From: Streptomyces sp. CA-278952
GTDB taxonomy: Bacteria > Actinomycetota > Actinomycetes > Streptomycetales > Streptomycetaceae
Reading direction: 5' to 3'
Length of the DNA stretch: 64,000 nucleotides
Assembly (NCBI RefSeq): GCF_028747205.1
Contig: NZ_CP112880.1
Location: forward strand, 5,642,001-5,706,000
A program made the translations under genes and the position numbers. Positions 32,129 through 43,554 of the stretch are shown here, one piece after another. Position 1 is the first letter of the stretch, and every line of letters starts with the position of its first letter. The notes under the pieces are model-generated. The model had not been told where the DNA came from. It did no database searches and worked only from the letters and a program-made list of their open reading frames with translations.

Positions 32129-33277
32129 ATGACCACGCTCGCCCCCGCCCTCCCGCAGCTCCGCATCGGCCCGCACACCGTGCGGCCGCCGGTCGTACTG
32201 GCCCCGATGGCCGGCATCACCAACGCCCCGTTCCGGACCCTGTGCCGGGAGTTCTCCGGCGGCAAGGGGCTGTTCGTCAGCGAGATGATCACCACGCGGG
32301 CGCTGGTCGAGCGCAACGAGAAGACCATGCAGCTCATCCACTTCGACGCGACCGAGACCCCGCGCTCGATCCAGCTGTACGGAGTGGACCCGGTCACCGT
32401 CGGCAAGGCGGTCCGGATGATCGTCGACGAGGATCTGGCCGACCACATCGACCTGAACTTCGGCTGCCCGGTCCCCAAGGTCACCCGCAAGGGCGGCGGC
32501 TCCGCGCTCCCGTACAAGCGGCCTCTGCTGCGGGCCATCCTCAGGGAAGCCGTGTCGGGCGCCGGGGACCTGCCCGTCACCATCAAGATGCGCAAGGGCA
32601 TCGACGACGACCACCTCACCTTCCTCGACGCCGGCCGCATCGCCGTCGAGGAGGGCGTCACCGCCGTCGCCCTGCACGGGCGCACCACCGCCCAGCACTA
32701 CGGCGGCACCGCCGACTGGGACGCCATCGCCCGGCTCAAGGAGCACATCCCGGAGATCCCCGTCCTCGGCAACGGGGACATCTGGTGCGCCGACGACGCC
32801 CTGCGCATGATGCGGGAGACCGGCTGCGACGGCGTCGTCGTCGGACGCGGCTGCCTCGGCCGGCCCTGGCTCTTCGCCGACCTGGTGAACGCCATGGAGG
32901 GGCGTCCGGAACGGCACGCGCCCGCCCTGCGCGAGGTCGCGGATGCCATGGTGCGCCACGCGACGCTGCTGGGGGAGTGGATCGGCGACGAGACCCGGGG
33001 CGTGATCGACTTCCGTAAGCACGTGGCCTGGTATCTCAAGGGCTTCGCGGTCGGATCCGAGATGCGCAGGAAGCTGGCGGTCACCTCCTCGCTGGAGGAG
33101 CTGAGCAGCCAGCTGCACGAGCTGGACCTCGACCAGCCCTGGCCGGACGGCGCCGACGGGCCGCGCGGCCGCACCTCGGGCAACAACCGGGTCGTCCTGC
33201 CGGACGGCTGGCTGAAGGACCCGTACGACTGCGCGGGCATCAGCGCCGACGCGGAGCTGGACACCTCCGGCGGCTGA
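32129..33277 (+). CDS. dusB: tRNA-dihydrouridine synthase (DusB type)
   Basis: Reduces uridine to dihydrouridine in the tRNA D-loop with FMN and NADPH. 382 residues: LAPMAGITNAPFRTLCRE, catalytic Cys in DLNFGCPVPKVTRKGGGSAL, ALHGRTTAQHYGGTADWD, and the FMN-phosphate site GCDGVVVGRGCLGRPWLF, followed by a helical tRNA-binding domain. The C-terminus has a streptomycete extension of about 40 residues. Confidence 0.93.
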   Translation: MTTLAPALPQLRIGPHTVRPPVVLAPMAGITNAPFRTLCREFSGGKGLFVSEMITTRALVERNEKTMQLIHFDATETPRSIQLYGVDPVTVGKAVRMIVDEDLADHIDLNFGCPVPKVTRKGGGSALPYKRPLLRAILREAVSGAGDLPVTIKMRKGIDDDHLTFLDAGRIAVEEGVTAVALHGRTTAQHYGGTADWDAIARLKEHIPEIPVLGNGDIWCADDALRMMRETGCDGVVVGRGCLGRPWLFADLVNAMEGRPERHAPALREVADAMVRHATLLGEWIGDETRGVIDFRKHVAWYLKGFAVGSEMRRKLAVTSSLEELSSQLHELDLDQPWPDGADGPRGRTSGNNRVVLPDGWLKDPYDCAGISADAELDTSGG

Positions 33278-33294
33278 TCCCGTACGGAGAAGGC

Positions 33295-33326
33295 GGCCTC
33301 CCTCGTTCCGTACGGGGGAGGCCTTT
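33295..33326 (+). terminator. Terminator after dusB
   Basis: 8-bp stem GGCCTCCC (33295-33302) with 33316-33323, followed by TTT. Confidence 0.65.
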
Positions 33327-33360
33327 CGCGTTCCGTAAGCGGCGGAGCCTCTCGCGCTTG

Positions 33361-33456
33361 CCGCCATGCCGCCATGCCGCCATGCCGCCATGCCGCCATG
33401 CCGCCATGCCGCCATGCCGCCATGCCGCCATGCCGCCATGCCGCCATGCCGCCATG
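33361..33456. repeat. Perfect 12-copy octanucleotide repeat (CCGCCATG)
   Basis: Twelve uninterrupted copies of CCGCCATG, then degenerate copies to about 33480. Because 8 is not a multiple of 3, every frame stays open with a 24-bp/8-residue period (for example MPPCRHAA on plus, MAAWRHGG on minus). Non-coding in my view. Confidence 0.95.
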
Positions 33457-33988
33457 TCGCGTACCGCCATGTCCCGTACCGCACGGCGTGGGCTCGGGGC
33501 CGTTCCGTGCCGGTGAGGCCCCCGCCGCCGACGGTTCCCGCGCGGGTGCCGACCTTCGCCCGTAGCCTGGAAGGGGACGCCCTCCGAGGTCCCCAGGGAC
33601 TGCCCGAGGCGTCCGGATCCTGAAATCGGGGGTCCGAAACGGGCGTGATTCGCGCCACCCTTGATCAGGGTTGCGCTCAGATGAGCGATTTCAGCATGGG
33701 TGCACTTCTGGAAGACGTGGCACTCAGTGCCACCCTGGTGGATTCGAAAGGTGAACTCATCTGGTGAGTCACCCGCTCAGGAGAGCGGCTACGGTCAAGT
33801 TTCGGCCATGTCGCATTCAGGAGGTGAAGGCGGAGCGTCAGGTGCTTCGGTCGGGCGAACCTTTCGATCTGCGGGCGGACGGGTGGTTGCGGCCGTATGA
33901 CGACCAAGTGGACGTACCCATCCACCTTCGATCTGGGTATGTTCCTCGCCGTCAGGGCAGCCACCGCGTCCTCGAGGAGTCGAGACCC

Positions 33989-36700
<2,712 letters not shown>

Positions 36701-36778
36701 TCCGGACTCACCGGGTCGGGGCCGCAGGGACGGCCCGGACCCACCGGTCGGGGCTGCACGAACAGCCTCCGACCTCAT

Positions 36779-36806
36779 GGGCAGGGCTGCACGAACAGCC
36801 CTGCCC
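36779..36806 (+). terminator. First hairpin after ppdK
   Basis: 11-bp stem GGGCAGGGCTG (36779-36789) with 36796-36806, loop CACGAA. Part of the arm, GGGCTGCACGAACAGCC, is also present once just upstream near 36750. Confidence 0.65.
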
Positions 36807-36836
36807 ACCGACCACGGCCTCGAAGGCCCCGCCCAG

Positions 36837-36871
36837 AAGCGGCGGCACCCTGTGCGGGGGTGCCGCCGCTT
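36837..36871 (+). terminator. Second, stronger hairpin after ppdK
   Basis: 14-bp stem AAGCGGCGGCACCC (36837-36850) with 36858-36871, loop 7, ending in TT. Confidence 0.8.
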
Positions 36872-36902
36872 CGCCGTGCGCCGACGGGAGGGGGCCGGCG
36901 GA

Positions 36903-36990
36903 CCGGAAGTGACCGGCTGACGGGGAGTGACCGGCTGACCGGAAGGGTCCGGCGGTACGGAAGTGGCGTGTGCGGAAATGACCGGCGATA
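36903..36990. repeat. Degenerate 18-bp tandem repeats
   Basis: Units such as CCGGAAGTGACCGGCTGA at 36903, CGGGGAGTGACCGGCTGA at 36921 and CGGAAATGACCGGCGATA at 36973 share the core GAxxTGACCGGC. Non-coding. Confidence 0.6.
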
Positions 36991-37098
36991 CGGGGAAGTC
37001 GTCAGAAGCGCGCACCGAATGCCGCGCGAAGAATGTGGCGCAGAGCACATTGCTTCGTTTAATGCGCAAAGAAATTCGGGTGACGGGCCGGGGGACCG

Positions 37099-37136
37099 GG
37101 GTGCGGTCCATGGATCCCCACCCATGGACCGCACCC
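37099..37136. promoter_or_regulatory. Perfect 15-bp inverted repeat of unknown role
   Basis: GGGTGCGGTCCATGG (37099-37113) with 37122-37136, loop 8, about 245 bases before the next gene. It may be a terminator or an operator. Confidence 0.5.
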
Positions 37137-37380
37137 GGCTTACCCCCGTCGGGTACGGAGCCGCACCGTCGCCCACCGCCGCCGAACACACAAAGCCCCC
37201 CACGGCCTTCACGTGCTCATCCGGTGGGCACCGGATGCGTACCCGACGCCGTACAGCTTTTCGGCTGGAGCGGAACGGGGCGAGACCTTTCACTTCTGGC
37301 CGAAACCCCGTGGTGACCTCCTGTGACGGTCCGCATACCCTTTGGTGGGGGCAATTGCGGATGCAACAGGTGGGGGAGTA

Positions 37381-38424
37381 GTGCTGCGTATCCATGTGTC
37401 CAGGCTGGACCTTTCGCGGGTGCGGATGGCCACGAGGCCGGACGCGCTGTGGGAAACCATTCTCAGTTTTCACCGGATCAGGGACCGGCGTGCTTCGACG
37501 GTGTTCGGAAAATGGCGTTCGGAATCCCGGGCGCGGTTGAATGGTGAAGCACAGCTGCTGGCGGCGGTCGTCCCGCCCCGCGGCTATTTCCCCGATTTCC
37601 TGACGCCCTCCCAGGAGGGCGCCGAGCCTTTCGGGCTCGACGTCGGAATGGAGGCGCTGCGCGACACTCCCGCCGACCGCGTCCACGCGGAGCTGGAGCT
37701 GCTGGCCGCCGGGCGGATACGGCAGCGGGCCGGCCTGTCCGCCGGCCCGCGTCAACAGGACCCCGGAGCGGGCAGAGCGAGCGCGGCGCTGCCCGCCGCG
37801 CTCATGGAGGGCCGTGCCGAGCCGCTCGCCCGGCTCATCGGGGCGCTCCGCAGCTACCACCACGCGGCCGTGGAGCCCTACTGGCCGCACATCCGGGCCA
37901 GCGTCGAGGCGGACCGGGCCGTCCGCGGCCGGGCCCTGCTGGACGGCGGGGCGGACGGGCTCCTGGCCGCGCTGCCGCCGATGATCCGGTGGCGTCCGCC
38001 CGTGCTGGAGGCGGACTACCCGTTCGACCGCGACCTGCACCTGGACGGTCGCGGGCTGCTGCTCCAGCCGTCCTTCTTCTGCCGGGGCGCCCCCGTGGTC
38101 TACCGCGACCCGTCGCTCCCGCCGGTGCTCGTCTACCCGGTGGCCAACCCCGGAGCCCCGGTCTTCGCCGAGCCGGGACCCTGGCTCGGCCGGCTCGTCG
38201 GCCACACCCGCTCGGCCGTCCTCTCCTCCATCGGCAACGGCTGCACCACCAGCGAGCTCGCCCGCCGGGCCGGAGTGTCGCTGGCCTCCGCGAGCCAGCA
38301 CGCCTCCGTGCTGCGCGAGGCGGGTCTGGTCCTGACGCTGCGCCACGGCAGCTCGGTCCTGCACACGCTGACCCCGCTCGGCGGCTCCCTCCTGCGCGGC
38401 GGCGCCCCGCTCGCCCTGCCCTAG
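37381..38424 (+). CDS. ArsR-like winged-helix transcriptional regulator
   Basis: 347 residues from GTG 37381 with GGGGGAG just upstream. The first 250 residues are an uncharacterised sensor domain (LRIHVSRLDLSRVRMATRPD); the C-terminal 80 form an ArsR-type winged helix (TRSAVLSSIGNGCTTSELAR, RRAGVSLASASQHASVLREA, GLVLTLRHGSSVLHTLTPLG). Streptomyces have many such proteins; the target is unknown. Confidence 0.82.
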   Translation: MLRIHVSRLDLSRVRMATRPDALWETILSFHRIRDRRASTVFGKWRSESRARLNGEAQLLAAVVPPRGYFPDFLTPSQEGAEPFGLDVGMEALRDTPADRVHAELELLAAGRIRQRAGLSAGPRQQDPGAGRASAALPAALMEGRAEPLARLIGALRSYHHAAVEPYWPHIRASVEADRAVRGRALLDGGADGLLAALPPMIRWRPPVLEADYPFDRDLHLDGRGLLLQPSFFCRGAPVVYRDPSLPPVLVYPVANPGAPVFAEPGPWLGRLVGHTRSAVLSSIGNGCTTSELARRAGVSLASASQHASVLREAGLVLTLRHGSSVLHTLTPLGGSLLRGGAPLALP

Positions 38425-38583
38425 GCGGCCGCTGTCCGGGGCCGTTGTCGGGGGGCGTTGTCAGTGGGCCGTGCAAATCTTCTGCCGTACGCCGATGAGT
38501 TCTGCGCGGCCCCGCCGTCCAACCATCGAAGGCGCCGGACGGACCACCGCGGGCGCCACGGGACAGAGGAAGAGGAAACGACC

Positions 38584-38997
38584 ATGGCTCAGATGATCTT
38601 CGTGAACCTGCCGGTGAAGGACCTGGAGACCACCAAGGGCTTCTTCGAGAAGCTCGGCTACGGCTTCAACCCGGCGTTCAGCGACGACAAGACGGCCTGT
38701 CTGGTCATCAGCGACACCATTTTCGCCATGCTGATGACCGAACCGCGCTTCAAGGACTTCACCAAGAAGGATGTCGCCGACGCCTCGAAGACCACCGAGG
38801 TCATCCTGGCCCTGAGCTGCGACAGCCGCGAGGAGGTCGACCGGCTGGCGGACGTCGCCCTGGCCTCCGGCGGCTCCCCGGCGGGCGAGACGCAGGACCT
38901 CGGCTTCATGTACGGCCGCTCCTTCCAGGACCCCGACCACCACATCTGGGAGGTCATCTGGATGGACCCGGCCGCCGCCGCCGGGGGCCAGGGCTGA
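38584..38997 (+). CDS. VOC-superfamily (glyoxalase-like) protein
   Basis: 137 residues. The paired beta-alpha-beta-beta-beta units of the vicinal oxygen chelate fold: MIFVNLPVKDLETTKGFFEK and, in the second half, EVILALSCDSREEVDRLADV ... RSFQDPDHHIWEVIWMDP. GAGGAAAC precedes the ATG. Substrate unknown; this subgroup often lacks complete metal ligands. Confidence 0.85.
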   Translation: MAQMIFVNLPVKDLETTKGFFEKLGYGFNPAFSDDKTACLVISDTIFAMLMTEPRFKDFTKKDVADASKTTEVILALSCDSREEVDRLADVALASGGSPAGETQDLGFMYGRSFQDPDHHIWEVIWMDPAAAAGGQG

Positions 38998-39007
38998 GCC
39001 GCGGGAC

Positions 39008-39040
39008 GTGCGCCGGGCCGGCGGACGGGCGCCGGCGCAC
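39008..39040. terminator. Bidirectional terminator between the VOC and PhoX-like genes
   Basis: 9-bp stem GTGCGCCGG (39008-39016) with 39032-39040 between convergent genes 57 bp apart. Confidence 0.6.
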
Positions 39041-39054
39041 GCGGGGCTTCCGCG

Positions 39055-40221
39055 TCAGCTGCGGAAGGGCCCCTTCACCTCGTAGGTGATGCCCCCGGAG
39101 GAGCTACCGCTCGTCCCGCGCTGCGAGGAGAAGTAGAGCCGGCTGCCGTCCGGCGAGAACGCGGGCCCGGTGATCTCCGAGCCGGACTGGCCGGTGATCC
39201 GCAGGAACGGGGCCACCGTGTCGTCCGGCGTGATCAGGCAGATCTCCATGTTCCCGCCGTCCTCCGCGACGTAGAGGTCCCCGGACCCGGACCGCATGAC
39301 GTTGTCCACGCCGGTCAGCGGGGCCGAGCCGCCCGACACCAGTGAGTCGTCGTAGGCGAGCGAGATCGACGAGGTGTTCGCGTCGTACGCCCACACCCGG
39401 TTGTCGCCCTTGGTGGTGAACCAGCAGGTGCCCGCCGCGTAGAAGCAGCCCTCACCGCCGTTGAACACCTTCGCCCCGGACACCTGGTGCCGGGTCTGGG
39501 TGGAGGAGCCGGCCGGATCCGGCACGTTCGCCCACGTCACCGGCCCCGAGGTTGCCGTGCCCGCGACCAGCACCTGGAGCGTGCCGCTCGACAGGTTCCC
39601 CCAGATGGTGGGCCGGAAGCGGTAGAAGCGGCCGTCGCTCTCGTCCTCGGTGAGGTAGACGTACCCGTGGTCGGGGTCGGCGGCGGCGGCCTCGTGCTTG
39701 AAGCGGCCCATCGCCGGACGCCGCACCGCCGCGTTGACGCCCCAGGGGTCGGTCTCGTACACATACCCGCGAGTGACCTCCTCGCAGGACAGCCAGGTCT
39801 TCCACGGGGTGGCGCCGCCCGCGCAGTTGTTGTTCGTACTGCCCAGGATGCGGTACGCGGACGTCACCGTCCCCGAGGAGTCGAACCTCACCGCGCTCGC
39901 CCCGCCCCCGCTGCTCGGGGACACCTCGGCGTTGGAGACGTAGATCCAGCCCGAGCCGTCGGCGTACGTCGCCCCGCCGTCGGGCGCGCTGTGCCAGCGG
40001 TAGGAGGTGCCGGGCACGGTCTGCCCGGAGCGGGCGACGATGCGGCTGGTGAAGCCGCTGGGCAGTTGGATGCCGTTGCCGTTGGCGGCCTGGAGCGCGC
40101 CGTACGGGCCGGGGGCCGGCTGGGCCGGGTCGGCGAAGGCGGCGCCCCGCCACAGCGTGCCGCCGAAGGCGGCCGCCGAGCTGCCGATCACCGCGGTGCG
40201 CAAGAAGGTCCGACGTTCCAC
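39055..40221 (-). CDS. Tat-exported PhoX-like protein (DUF839)
   Basis: 388 residues from the GTG at 40221 with GGAG 5 bases upstream (an ATG at 40236 is in frame but lacks a site). Twin-arginine signal ERRTFLRTAVIGSSAAAFGG. The body is beta-propeller-like with PhoX-family features: TPWKTWLSCEEVTRGYVYE, RPAMGRFKHEAAAADPDHGY, VYLTEDESDGRFYRFRP. Relatives are calcium/iron phosphatases; activity here is inferred from family only. Confidence 0.82.
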   Translation of the reverse strand: MERRTFLRTAVIGSSAAAFGGTLWRGAAFADPAQPAPGPYGALQAANGNGIQLPSGFTSRIVARSGQTVPGTSYRWHSAPDGGATYADGSGWIYVSNAEVSPSSGGGASAVRFDSSGTVTSAYRILGSTNNNCAGGATPWKTWLSCEEVTRGYVYETDPWGVNAAVRRPAMGRFKHEAAAADPDHGYVYLTEDESDGRFYRFRPTIWGNLSSGTLQVLVAGTATSGPVTWANVPDPAGSSTQTRHQVSGAKVFNGGEGCFYAAGTCWFTTKGDNRVWAYDANTSSISLAYDDSLVSGGSAPLTGVDNVMRSGSGDLYVAEDGGNMEICLITPDDTVAPFLRITGQSGSEITGPAFSPDGSRLYFSSQRGTSGSSSGGITYEVKGPFRS

Positions 40222-40408
40222 GATCACTCCACGCATGAGAGTGGGCCCGCCGCCCCGGACGGACCGGCGGGTCGCGCGTCAGGACTGTAGGAGACGTGCG
40301 TTGACGGAGCGTCAAGCGCGGGTGAACGGGCGACGGAGGAGTTGCACAGGCCGCGTCCCGCAGCCGGTCGGTCACTCCCGCGACCTGGCCGCCCCCGAGG
40401 CCGGGCGG

Positions 40409-40768
40409 TCAGTCCGCCCGTACGGGGAAGACCGGCACCGCCGCCACGTCGTCGTCCAGGCACGCGCCCGTCGCCAGGTCGAAGCGCTGCTTCAGCAGCG
40501 GCGAGGCCACGAACGGCCGCCCGCCCGCCGAGCCGAGCAGGCCGCGCGAGAGGACGTACGCCCCGGTGAACGGGTCCCGGTTGCCGATCGCGTACACCCG
40601 GCCGGCCCGGTCCATGAAGACGGCCGCCTGGTCCCCGTCCGGCAGCAGCACCGCCACTCCCCGCCCGGGGATCAGCAGGGCCCGGTCGCAGACCGTCAGC
40701 CAGTCCTTCCCGTGGGCGAGCCGGACGCAGCCGGTGTCCTGCGCTGTCGTGATCGTCGCGGTGGTCAT
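40409..40768 (-). CDS. nirD: Nitrite reductase (NADH) small subunit
   Basis: 119 residues, Rieske-like fold without the Cys/His ligands, as in NirD proteins. Recognisable segments: WLTVCDRALLIPGRGVAVLL, VYAIGNRDPFTGAYVLSRGL and FVASPLLKQRFDLATGACLD. The start shares a base with the nirB stop (TGATG), so the subunits are coupled. Confidence 0.92.
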   Translation of the reverse strand: MTTATITTAQDTGCVRLAHGKDWLTVCDRALLIPGRGVAVLLPDGDQAAVFMDRAGRVYAIGNRDPFTGAYVLSRGLLGSAGGRPFVASPLLKQRFDLATGACLDDDVAAVPVFPVRAD

Positions 40769-43380
40769 CAGGAGGCGGTCCCTTCGAGGGTGCGGACGGC
40801 GAGCACGGGCCCCGCGAGCAGCTCCAGATCCGGCTTGATCTGGTCCCGCTCCGGAACGAACCTCACCGAGGGGTCGGGGGCGTCGGGGGCGTTGACGAAG
40901 GTGACGAAACGCCGCAGCCGCTCCGGGTCGTTGATGGTCTCGGCCCACTCGTCGCGGTAGCCGGCGACATGGTCGGCCATCATCCGCTCCAGCTCCTCGC
41001 AGAGCCCCAGCGAGTCGTGGACGACCACGTCCCGGACGTGCTCCAGGCCGCCGTCGATCCGCTCCAGCCAGGCCGAGGTGCGCTCCAGGCGGTCGGCGGT
41101 ACGGATGTAGAACATGAGGAACCGGTCGATCAGCCGCACCAGTTCGGCGTCGGAGAGGTCCTGGGCCAGCAGGTCCGCGTGGCGCGGGGTGGCCCCGCCG
41201 TTGCCGCCGACGTAGAGATTCCACCCCTGGGCGGTGGCGATGATCCCGAAGTCCTTGCCCCGGGCCTCCGCGCACTCGCGGGCACACCCGGAGACCGCCG
41301 ACTTCAGCTTGTGCGGGGAGCGCAGGCCCCGGTAGCGCAGCTCCAGGTCGATCGCCATCCTCACGGAGTCCTGCACGCCGTAGCGGCACCAGGTCTGCCC
41401 GACACAGGACTTCACCGTGCGCAGCGACTTCCCGTACGCGTGCCCGGACTCGAAGCCCGCGTCCACCAGGCGGGTCCAGATCAGCGGCAGCTGGTCGACC
41501 CGGGCGCCGAAGAGGTCGATGCGCTGGCCGCCGGTGATCTTCGTGTAGAGGCCGAAGTCGCGGGCCACCTCGCCGATGACGATGAGCTTCTCCGGGGTGA
41601 TCTCACCGCCGGGGATGCGCGGCACGATCGAATACGACCCGTTGCGCTGGAGGTTGGCCAGAAAGTGGTCGTTGGTGTCCTGGAGCGCCGCCTGCTCGCC
41701 GTCCAGCACATAGCCGCTCGCGCCCACGGTCGGCGCGAGCGAGGCGATGACCGAGCCGACGGTCGGCTTGCAGACCTCGCAGCCGTCCCCGCCCCGCGCC
41801 TCCTCGCGGCCGTGCGAGTCGAGCAGGGAGGCGAAGGAGGTGACCTCCAGGGTGCGGACGATCTCGTACAGCTCGCTGCGGCTGTACGGGAAGCAGCCGC
41901 ACAGCCCCGCGTCCGCCGGAGGCGGCATCAGCTGCCCGATCACCTTGAGACAACTGCCGCATCCCGTACCGGCCTTGGTGCACTTCTTCACCTCGGGCAG
42001 CGTGGTGTGCCCGCAGATCGCGCCCTTGGTCACGTTGTGGCAGGAGCAGATCACCGCCTCGTCCGGCAGTGCGGAGGGGCCGAGCGCCACCGGGCCGCCC
42101 GCCCCGGCCGGCAGCACCAGCTGCTCCGGGGCGACCGGCAGCACCGTGCCCGTCATCGGCCGCAGCGTGCCGTACTGGTCCGCGTCCCCGACCAGCACCC
42201 CGCCCAGCAGCGTCCCGTCCCGCCCGATCACCAGCTTCTTGTAGACCCCCGACCGGGCGTCGGAGTACACGACGTCGAGCGCACCGTCGGCCGCCCCGTG
42301 CGCGTCGCCGAACGAGGCCACGTCCACGCCGAGCAGCTTCAGCTTCGTCGACAGGTCCGCCCCCGTGAACGCGGACCGGCCGCCCGCGATCACCTCGGCC
42401 GCCGCCTGCGCCATCTCGTAGCCCGGCGCCACCAGCCCGTACACCCGGCCGTCGGCGGCCAGCGCGCACTCGCCGATCGCGAACACCGCCGGGTCCGACG
42501 TCCGGCACTCCTCGTCCACGACGATCCCGCCGCGTTCCCCGACGGCCAGACCGCACTCCCGGGCCAACTGGTCCCGGGGCCGCACGCCCGCCGAGAAGAC
42601 CACCAGATCGACGTCGAGCGAGGAGCCGTCGGAGAGGGCCATTCCGGTCACCGCGCCGTCCGCGCCCGCCAGCACCTCCTGCGTACCCACCCCCGTGTGC
42701 ACCGCGAGGCCCATGTCCAGAATCGTGCGCAGGAGCGCCGCGCCCCCGCCCTCGTCCACCTGGACCGGCATCAGCCGAGGCGCGAACTCCACCACATGGG
42801 TGGACAGCCCGAGCCCCTTCAGCGCCCCGGCCGCCTCCAGACCGAGCAGCCCGCCGCCGACCACCGCACCGGTGGCCGCGCCCTTCGCGTACTCCTCGAT
42901 CGCGAGCAGGTCCTCGATCGTCCGGTACACGAAGCAGCCCCGGGCGTCCTTCCCCGGCACCGGCGGCACGAAGGGGTACGAGCCCGTCGCCAGCACCAGC
43001 GTGTCGTACGGGAACACCGCCCCGGACCGCGCGGTCACCGTCCGCCCCGCCCGGTCGACGCCCGTCGCCGGGTCGCCGACGTACAGCTCGATGCCGTGCC
43101 GGTCCATGAAGTCCGCCTCCACCAGGGAGAGGTCCTCGGGGCTCCGCCCGTCGAAGTACGAGGTGAGCCGCACCCGGTCGTAGGCGGGGCGGGGCTCCTC
43201 GCAGAGCACGACGACCCGGGCGGCGCCGGCCGCCGGGGTCAGCCCGCGGTCGGCGAGGGCCTCCAGGAACCGCTGGCCGACCATGCCGTGCCCGACGACC
43301 ACGATCGTCGGAACGGTGGTGTGCGCCTGGGCGTTCGGGGTGCTGTGCGCCAGGGCGTGCGGGGTGGTGGGCTCCGGCAT
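40768..43380 (-). CDS. nirB: Assimilatory nitrite reductase (NADH) large subunit
   Basis: Reduces nitrite to ammonium with six electrons. 870 residues: FAD/NAD domain (IVVVGHGMVGQRFLEALADR, VVGGGLLGLEAAGALKGLGL), BFD-type [2Fe-2S] cluster (CSCHNVTKGAIC, GTGCGSC), a second Cys-rich region (CEVCKPTVGS), and the siroheme/[4Fe-4S] site C-x5-C plus C-x3-C (CVGQTWCRYG, SGCARECAEARG). GGAGG lies 8 bases before the ATG. GlnR-like half-sites lie upstream. Confidence 0.96.
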   Translation of the reverse strand: MPEPTTPHALAHSTPNAQAHTTVPTIVVVGHGMVGQRFLEALADRGLTPAAGAARVVVLCEEPRPAYDRVRLTSYFDGRSPEDLSLVEADFMDRHGIELYVGDPATGVDRAGRTVTARSGAVFPYDTLVLATGSYPFVPPVPGKDARGCFVYRTIEDLLAIEEYAKGAATGAVVGGGLLGLEAAGALKGLGLSTHVVEFAPRLMPVQVDEGGGAALLRTILDMGLAVHTGVGTQEVLAGADGAVTGMALSDGSSLDVDLVVFSAGVRPRDQLARECGLAVGERGGIVVDEECRTSDPAVFAIGECALAADGRVYGLVAPGYEMAQAAAEVIAGGRSAFTGADLSTKLKLLGVDVASFGDAHGAADGALDVVYSDARSGVYKKLVIGRDGTLLGGVLVGDADQYGTLRPMTGTVLPVAPEQLVLPAGAGGPVALGPSALPDEAVICSCHNVTKGAICGHTTLPEVKKCTKAGTGCGSCLKVIGQLMPPPADAGLCGCFPYSRSELYEIVRTLEVTSFASLLDSHGREEARGGDGCEVCKPTVGSVIASLAPTVGASGYVLDGEQAALQDTNDHFLANLQRNGSYSIVPRIPGGEITPEKLIVIGEVARDFGLYTKITGGQRIDLFGARVDQLPLIWTRLVDAGFESGHAYGKSLRTVKSCVGQTWCRYGVQDSVRMAIDLELRYRGLRSPHKLKSAVSGCARECAEARGKDFGIIATAQGWNLYVGGNGGATPRHADLLAQDLSDAELVRLIDRFLMFYIRTADRLERTSAWLERIDGGLEHVRDVVVHDSLGLCEELERMMADHVAGYRDEWAETINDPERLRRFVTFVNAPDAPDPSVRFVPERDQIKPDLELLAGPVLAVRTLEGTAS

Positions 43381-43430
43381 CTCAGTGGCCTCCGTCGGTT
43401 GTCCTCATGCCCCGAGCGTGGGCGGGAGGT

Positions 43431-43457
43431 GTTACCCGGCCGCATCCCGCCTGTTTC
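43431..43457. promoter_or_regulatory. GlnR-box-like half-sites upstream of nirB
   Basis: On the minus strand GAAAC (43457-43453) is followed by GTAAC (43435-43431) with starts exactly 22 bases apart, the spacing of GlnR half-sites (11-base steps); a weak GATGC sits at the middle step. It lies about 50-80 bases upstream of nirB, a known type of GlnR target in Streptomyces. Confidence 0.45.
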
Positions 43458-43542
43458 CCGGGCGGAACCTTGCGCTCAGCGACGGCGCCGGGGCCCTGTG
43501 AGGGGTAGGGGGACCGGGAGGAGGGAGGGGACGACAGGCGTC

Positions 43543-43554
43543 TAATGTCGGGTC
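43543..43554 (+). promoter_or_regulatory. -10-like element of a leaderless TSUP gene
   Basis: TAATGT at 43543-43548, 6 bases, then GTG 43555; no ribosome site at usable distance. Confidence 0.5.

Larger units (their letters stand above)
33278..33988. other. 711-bp gap holding a terminator, an octanucleotide array and the ppdK leader
   Basis: Contents in order: terminator (33295-33326), 8-bp array (33361-33456), degenerate flank, then 33600-33988, the probable ppdK promoter and leader. A 28-codon ORF at 33681-33767 (MSDFSMGALLEDVALSATLV...) ending GELIW resembles the start of a PAS domain but has no ribosome site; I treat it as a possible remnant. Long frames over the array are artefacts of the repeat. 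Confidence 0.6.
36701..37380. other. 680-bp gap: terminators, degenerate 18-bp repeats and an inverted repeat
   Basis: After the two ppdK hairpins come about five degenerate 18-bp repeats (36903-36990), an AT-richer patch (about 37025-37080), a perfect 15-bp inverted repeat (37099-37136) and the promoter area of the ArsR-like gene. No ORF here has a convincing start or protein character. Confidence 0.6.

Noticed and set aside
33240..33658. Overlapping repetitive frames (MAAWRHGG, MPPCRHAA)
   Set aside because: Created by the 8-bp repeat, which leaves every frame open; no ribosome site or domain.
33764..33988. 75-residue upstream extension of ppdK
   Set aside because: The frame is open, but the residues do not match PPDK and a ribosome site precedes the GTG at 33989.
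40969..43545. 858-residue open frame on the plus strand
   Set aside because: Antisense shadow of nirB; low-complexity composition and no motif.
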